A stretch of 64,000 bases of DNA from Phalacrocorax aristotelis (lineage: Eukaryota; Chordata; Aves; Suliformes; Phalacrocoracidae): NCBI RefSeq assembly GCF_949628215.1, contig NC_134279.1, positions 58,635,766-58,699,765 on the forward strand, in the 5' to 3' direction. Below the pieces are notes generated by a model. That model made no database searches. It was given only the letters and a program-made list of their open reading frames with translations, and was not told where the DNA came from. Every line of letters begins with the position of its first letter. Positions within the stretch are counted from its first letter, which is position 1. Shown piece after piece: positions 38,301 through 64,000 of the stretch. Position numbers and translations under genes: made by a program.

Positions 38301-40040
38301 CACTGTATTTCAGAGAAAAAAACAAGATCCATACAAAAAGTATCTAAAATCATTTATGTCTGAAAGCGTTAACTCGGCATAGGAACAATATGAAACAGCC
38401 ACTGCTATGCTCTATGCCTTGTTTGGCAGTGATACCACGTCTACAGACACCTGATGCAGAGCTCCACTCCAATGTGGATAGAAGGGCTTCTTGATGAAAA
38501 ATAATGATGAAATTGAAGTAAAAATAAATCCAGGATGTAATGATTGATAGGTGAAAACACTAGACTCCCAGGCACTCTTCATTTGAGAAATTAACAAGCT
38601 TTTAACCAGGTATTATATTCTGCTTGCCAGCACAGAACAGGAAAAAACACTTAAACAAACAGGCCTTTTTACAAGCTGCTGAATGCTTGCACTTTTGAAA
38701 AGATGCTTTCAGAAATAAAGCAATGCCAGATGGAAGTGTCATGGACATAAGGGCTGGTGGGAGCTGTATCCCACTTTTGGGCTAGTGAGTCTGCTTACCA
38801 GTGGCATTTTCCTGTGTCCCTCTTTTTCCCATGTTGTGGTAACGGTAGCTGTTCACTATGGCATAAATACCAACGATGTCAAGCTTTGTTCCCCTGTTCA
38901 GCTGCCAATGGGCTTTCTTATTTTTGTTCACATCGCTGTAAGTTCTTTTTTACATTCTGTGCACACGGATTTGAAGACTGTACCCCTTCTACTTACCCAG
39001 AAAGATACCTCAAATCTGTTAAATTACAGGGTGGTAGAAAAGAGGTTTTGTGTAATAAACCTTATCTCAGGGGTAGTGAAAATTTCATCTCTAAATAAAA
39101 AGAGATGGAAAAGTCACAATGCGTATGACAGCAGAGCAGGGACAGCAAAGGTGTAAGAAACAAACAGACCTTTCGTTCTGCAAAGCCGATACAGTTTCTC
39201 ATTTCTGACAAACAGGACAGTATTTCCTCACGCCCTATTTCATTAATTTTATGACATATGAACTATGCTTCTATGATTAAACATATTCAGACATTAACTA
39301 CAATTAAAAAGCATTTGAATACAATTAATAGAGTATATCAGGAGGGGAACAAATACAGAATAGCTGAAAGAAATCTAATAATTAAAATCCAGGAGAGCAG
39401 GCCACATAAAATATTGGAAGGTTCTTCCTGTCTACGAGGTAAACTAGCCTAAACAAATTCTGAGGTTCACAGCTGAGGATTTTAAGCTAAGGGTATGGAC
39501 AAATTATCACGGTTGCTAGTATCGCTATGAAATATCATTCCTGCTGCTCAGCTACTGCCTCAGAGAGCATGTGGTTGCTCTGAAATACTGCCTCCTCGCC
39601 CACAGCGAAACTTCTTTTCACAACTTCCTGTCTATGCCCAAAACCTGCATTGCTGAATTGTTAGTATCAGTAACTCAATTTGATAAAAAGGATCATCATG
39701 TTTAAAGCCCAAATTAAACCCCAAAGTGCTAACCTGGTAACACATCTGAGAGAAGATTGTTTTGGGGGTGTTTCAACTGCCAAACAAAAGGGAAATTTTC
39801 TATTCCTTGCCTATTAAAAAGATTACTTTGGCTTGCAATGTTGTTCAGCCATTGGAATTAGGGCATAGGCATAAATGAATATAAAATTATGGGTCAGCAA
39901 ATATGGAGCTTTACCTGTACTCTTAACTGGCTCAGAAAATTTCTTTTCAGTATAATTCTGTATGCATACCCTCCATGATTTTAGTAAAGTTAATGCCTAT
40001 TACTGTACAACTCTTTCAATAGGGAGTGTTACGTAAGTGG
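35343..40040. other. Intergenic region and possible distal FAM114A1 3' UTR
   Basis: No gene was recognised. On the - strand, AATAAA hexamers occur, for example, at about 38091-38096 and 37904-37909, so a long 3' UTR of FAM114A1 could reach here. Two overlapping frames at 38757-39156 look like chance. Confidence 0.5.
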
Positions 40041-40045
40041 TACAG

Positions 40046-40551
40046 TTTATTATGATGTTGTTATTATTTGCTACTATAAAAATATTTAACAAGCAGAACA
40101 CTATGATAATTTGTTCATGTTGGCCAAAATTAAATACTGAAACCAACTTTTGAAATACACATTTTTAACTGACAGTCAGGATGCAAACAATGGAAATGGT
40201 CATTTGGGCCGAAATGTTTTAAAAATCTTTACATTCTAATTTGCTTCATGCATCTGCTACAATTGAAAGGGTCAACATTTAGAATCTGTATTTAAGTCAA
40301 AGCTAATATCAGTAAACTTCGGTTTAAATTAATGCCAAGAATACACTCTAATGGAAAAGACATGACTCACTTTACGAACTACTTCTGAAGTTTGAGAGTT
40401 TCAAAACGTTGTTCGATATTGTATGTGCAAAACCGCATTTAGTGTCTTCAGAGGACTCTAAGTGGCCAGGTATCTCTTCTATCTGCATATGATAAAGACA
40501 TTAGCTCTGTGGTTTCTGTTAAGCCCCGTGGTGACAACTGCTGGGGAACTG
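40046..40551 (-). other. Probable proximal FAM114A1 3' UTR with AATAAA at 40046-40051
   Basis: Directly downstream of the FAM114A1 stop on the - strand. The first AATAAA met is at 40046-40051, giving a UTR of roughly 0.5 kb. Downstream G/U-rich sequence is weak, so more distal sites may be used. Confidence 0.4.
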
Positions 40552-60698
<20,147 letters not shown>

Positions 60699-63600
60699 CT
60701 GCAGCAGAAGCATATTTTAAATTATATGATTTGAAAACTTATTACTAGCAGTGCATAGTATACTTACAATCCACGAATTATAAAAATCAGAATAGCTATC
60801 AAACTTACCTCAATTGCTTAATTTTTTTTCTAGGTTAACAATTAACTTTTTCTACTCTATCCAGTATATTAGCTGACTAGAAATTATAAAGCTGAAATAT
60901 AATATAGGCGACACTGGATCTGAAATGTAAAACTTGTTTCAGTGGCACATGTAAGTTTAATTCCTTGCTTTTCAAAATGCTAAATATTCTATTACAATTA
61001 GTTTAAAGAGAAATCAATGGTCCTCCTAATGCTGTAGGGTCTGGCCTCATCTAGTTTTCAGAAGTTTAGAACAATTAACCTACAATTAATGGACTGGGTG
61101 ACTGCAGGGCTGAGGTAAGGAATCTGTTCTTCAGTCTGCTGCATTTCTTAGATAAGTATTTTAGGAATACTGACCTAGGTCCTCAAAGTTATTTCAGGAT
61201 TTAAGCTCCTCAATTGCTCATTTGAAGTCAAATTCTAAAGTGTCTCCCCCTAAAGCTGCTGTTCAAATATACTTTGTAAAGTCTGTTGGTGTCAGATGAC
61301 ACAGACAGAATTATTGTTCCAGTGGTAGCTAATCTCCTAGAGATTTTACCACCTTTACCTGACACATATGTAGTGACTCCCTAACTCTGTTCTATTAAAA
61401 TGGTCTAGTTTAATGTAAAGAATGTATGTTGTTAGTGGTTTTATCTGAATAATTTTCCAAAATGGGATTGTTTTGCTGTTTTTCTACACAGAGTTTATTT
61501 ACACCGGCAGATCACACGGACTGGTAATATCCTGCTATAAAACAGGGTAGGATTGTCTGGTAGTCAGCAAAAGGAGGCAGTAGCTTCCTAATCTGCATCA
61601 GCTGTAGTTGAAAAACACTGCCCTTAAAAAACACTACCCTCAAGTTGTCTGCCTATTCTGCTTTGGGATATGTCTGTAAGTATGTTTATGATATGCTTCT
61701 CTCATTACAAATGATCCAGCTAGCACATCTTCCTTAGCTAGAAGTTTCTGCACATGAGCTGAGACACAAGAAGTAACCAACCAACCAGGCAGGCAATATT
61801 TCTTTCCAACCAAAATGAAATGGCCTATTTTATTTTTTCTTGCACAGTACACTGTTACTGCATCTCACATAAAGCTGATCACTTCTAGCTGTAGGACAAT
61901 TCAGAGTGCTTTAACTATCTGCCTAACTACTTATGAGAAGTATTAATGACAATTTCATACTACTTTGTTTTGTTACCTTAAACTGACCTGTAATAGACAA
62001 AGGATTTCAGAAAAGCCATTAATATAGATGCTCAGGCAGATACCTAGACATCTACGGCATGAAGTCAAACATAACGATTCATTAAATGTTGTTCATACTT
62101 TCCCACAATTGTGTGCACTTACTGTTAGAAAGCATATCTTCCGAGTTACATTAACTACAGTAAAACAGCCTATGATTTACCAGTGCTCTGCAGTGTTCTG
62201 AATATAAATATACATATACATGTGTGTATGTAGTCATACAAATATGCTTTTGAATATCTCATTAAAGAAGGATACAGCAAAACTATTTGAAATGCCATAG
62301 GAAGAAGGAAAGCTTATATTTATGATTCTATGATCTCCAGATGGGTTGCACATCAGGTGCTCTATGAATTCAATAATAAATATACTCTAGAAAACATTGT
62401 GAAGCAGCACTACTGAAAGATCACAGACATGAAAACTGGAATATCTGGAGGTAAACAGAAAGAACAGATGTCCCCTAAGGAACAGATGAGCAGAAACAAG
62501 TAATTTTCTATATGACAGCATAAGCTGCATGGGGTCCTGCTGGTTTACACTGAAACAGGGAGACTAGGCAGGTAAATGCTTTTACCCACCTAAAGAAAAT
62601 ATGACCTTTGTCTATTTTATCTCATGTCTTACAAAATGGAGCAGCGTGTCCAACTGTACAGGACATACAAGGTCATGCACGACAGTGATATAAGTCATTG
62701 CTGGATAACTTCTTGCCTTTTGCAAAATCTGTTCCAATGCAGATACTGGAGAGCAGCATACTACATCTAATCCCAATCTCCTGCACATTTTAATTGGTTC
62801 AATGAAAAAATTAGCATTAATAAATTCTGGAGTCATTTATTTACTCTCCAAATCACTGGAACTCACTTAAATAACAATTAATTGTTCTTTTAAACTACTG
62901 TAATAGATACTCCTTTCCATTTTTCTGCTCACAACTTTTTAAATGAGCCGAGGAGCTCTCTTCATTCCATTGACTTAATTTTTTTAAGGACTTGACTTGA
63001 TAACAAAATATTATTGCCTGTAATTATATAAAAAATTAACTACGAGCATTAAGCAAAAATTTCCTTAAACCGTGTGCAAAAGAGTTACGGATTTTTGGAT
63101 TAGTTTTCCAGTTTTTTTCTGTATCTAAGGATTTTTCTTTTTTTGATATATATTCTGTACTTTGATTCTCATAGTTTTGCAGACAAGCTTATACTTCCAA
63201 GAAAAGGAAGCACACAGTTCCTGTACTGATACTTACAGACTTACAAAAGGCAGCATTTTCAGGGCTGGGGTTACATGCACTAGAATGATAAGAAAGTATT
63301 TCAGGTCAGCTAGGAGTGGTTTTGCTGAACTAAGCTGTATGGCACAACTACAAAACAAGATGAGATCAGAAGACCGCAACTGAAGCAAGTCAGCACTGTT
63401 AGATAAACATACATCCACAAACACGGCAGAAGCGCATGTTGCTCTGGAAATGAAAAGGATTATTTGTAATTTCAAAAGGCACAGAAATCAGAGGTTATGG
63501 GAGACGAGCCTACATTTTAGAGATAAAGGTGTACTGGTTTGTTACACTGGGTGTGGTAATACAACTGAGCTGATACTGTAAACTTAGGAACACTTCTGAC

Positions 63601-64000
63601 GTTTCCATTGATTCATCTGTAACAGCAGTGTCAGAAGAGCTATGCAATGAGTATTGTTAACTGCTTACTCTTTGAAGAAAGCATTCTTTTTTTCCTGTGT
63701 TGTTGCTTGTTTTTCTTGCCTACAAGATTTATCTTTCTATTGGCTGGCCATTTCAGCAGAATATAGTTTTCATCTTGCTAGCTGGAATCTTTCATTTGAA
63801 AAGGAAGGTTTTGCAAGCAGTGGCTAAAAATGTGGCCTGCCTTTGAGTTTGCCTGATCTGCCCAAGGCCGGATCACAGCGCTCACAAATGCTTTAGTCAG
63901 AAACACCCCACTTCACTTTAGGCACTCTTATCTTCCACTTCCCAGCTTAGTAGCTTTGATTCCCCACAGAGCTGAAAGAGGCAGACAAACACCTCCGGAG
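60699..64000 (-). other. FAM114A1 upstream intron (partial)
   Basis: The acidic N-terminal exon ending in the Gly/Trp-rich GGWAGWGSWGK-type segment was looked for on the - strand and not seen, so it should lie right of 64000. The one frame that stands out, at 62612-62836, is treated as a finding. A TA/CA-rich patch lies near 62204-62240. Confidence 0.7.

Noticed and set aside
38757-39156. Two overlapping + frames of 113 and 123 codons
   Set aside because: They are two frames of the same stretch in likely FAM114A1 3' UTR or intergenic DNA, with no domain and no conserved motif.
62320-62345. Possible CR1 tail ('attctatgatctcc')
   Set aside because: The match is too short and the flanks do not continue as CR1.

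Overview
This is vertebrate nuclear DNA, most likely from a bird. Reading frames are short and split by introns with consensus GT/AG sites. There is one GC-rich CpG island in an otherwise AT-rich background. The left edge is the 3' end of a CR1 LINE, and near 35 kb there is a solo LTR that I recognise as the avian ERVL type. No bacterial genes, CRISPR arrays or plasmid features were seen.

Two protein-coding genes can be reconstructed exon by exon, and they converge tail to tail. TMEM156 lies on the + strand: seven coding exons from 8510 to 29127, all junctions in phase, 348 residues. It is a fast-evolving single-pass membrane protein. FAM114A1 (NOXP20) lies on the - strand: eleven coding exons from 60698 down to the stop at 40552, about 417 residues. 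Its N-terminal exon(s) lie beyond the right edge of the window. The order and convergent orientation match the human 4p14 neighbourhood (TLR10-TLR1-TLR6-FAM114A1-TMEM156-KLHL5), inverted here.

Layout: 1-5.9 kb holds no recognisable coding exon and is probably 5' intron of KLHL5 running leftwards (inference from synteny). 6.0-6.9 kb is a CpG island with three GC boxes, probably the KLHL5 promoter and possibly shared with TMEM156. 8.5-29.1 kb is TMEM156. 29.1-40.5 kb holds the two 3' UTRs and an intergenic stretch with a CR1 fragment and the solo LTR. 40.5-60.7 kb is FAM114A1. 60.7-64 kb is its upstream intron.

No new multi-gene system is visible. The most useful observations are in TMEM156: a splice-competent 15-nt candidate microexon beside the transmembrane segment, a possible intronic polyadenylation form that would give a human-like shorter tail, and a heavily glycosylated, highly diverged ectodomain. 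Human proteins are compared from memory, not from a search.
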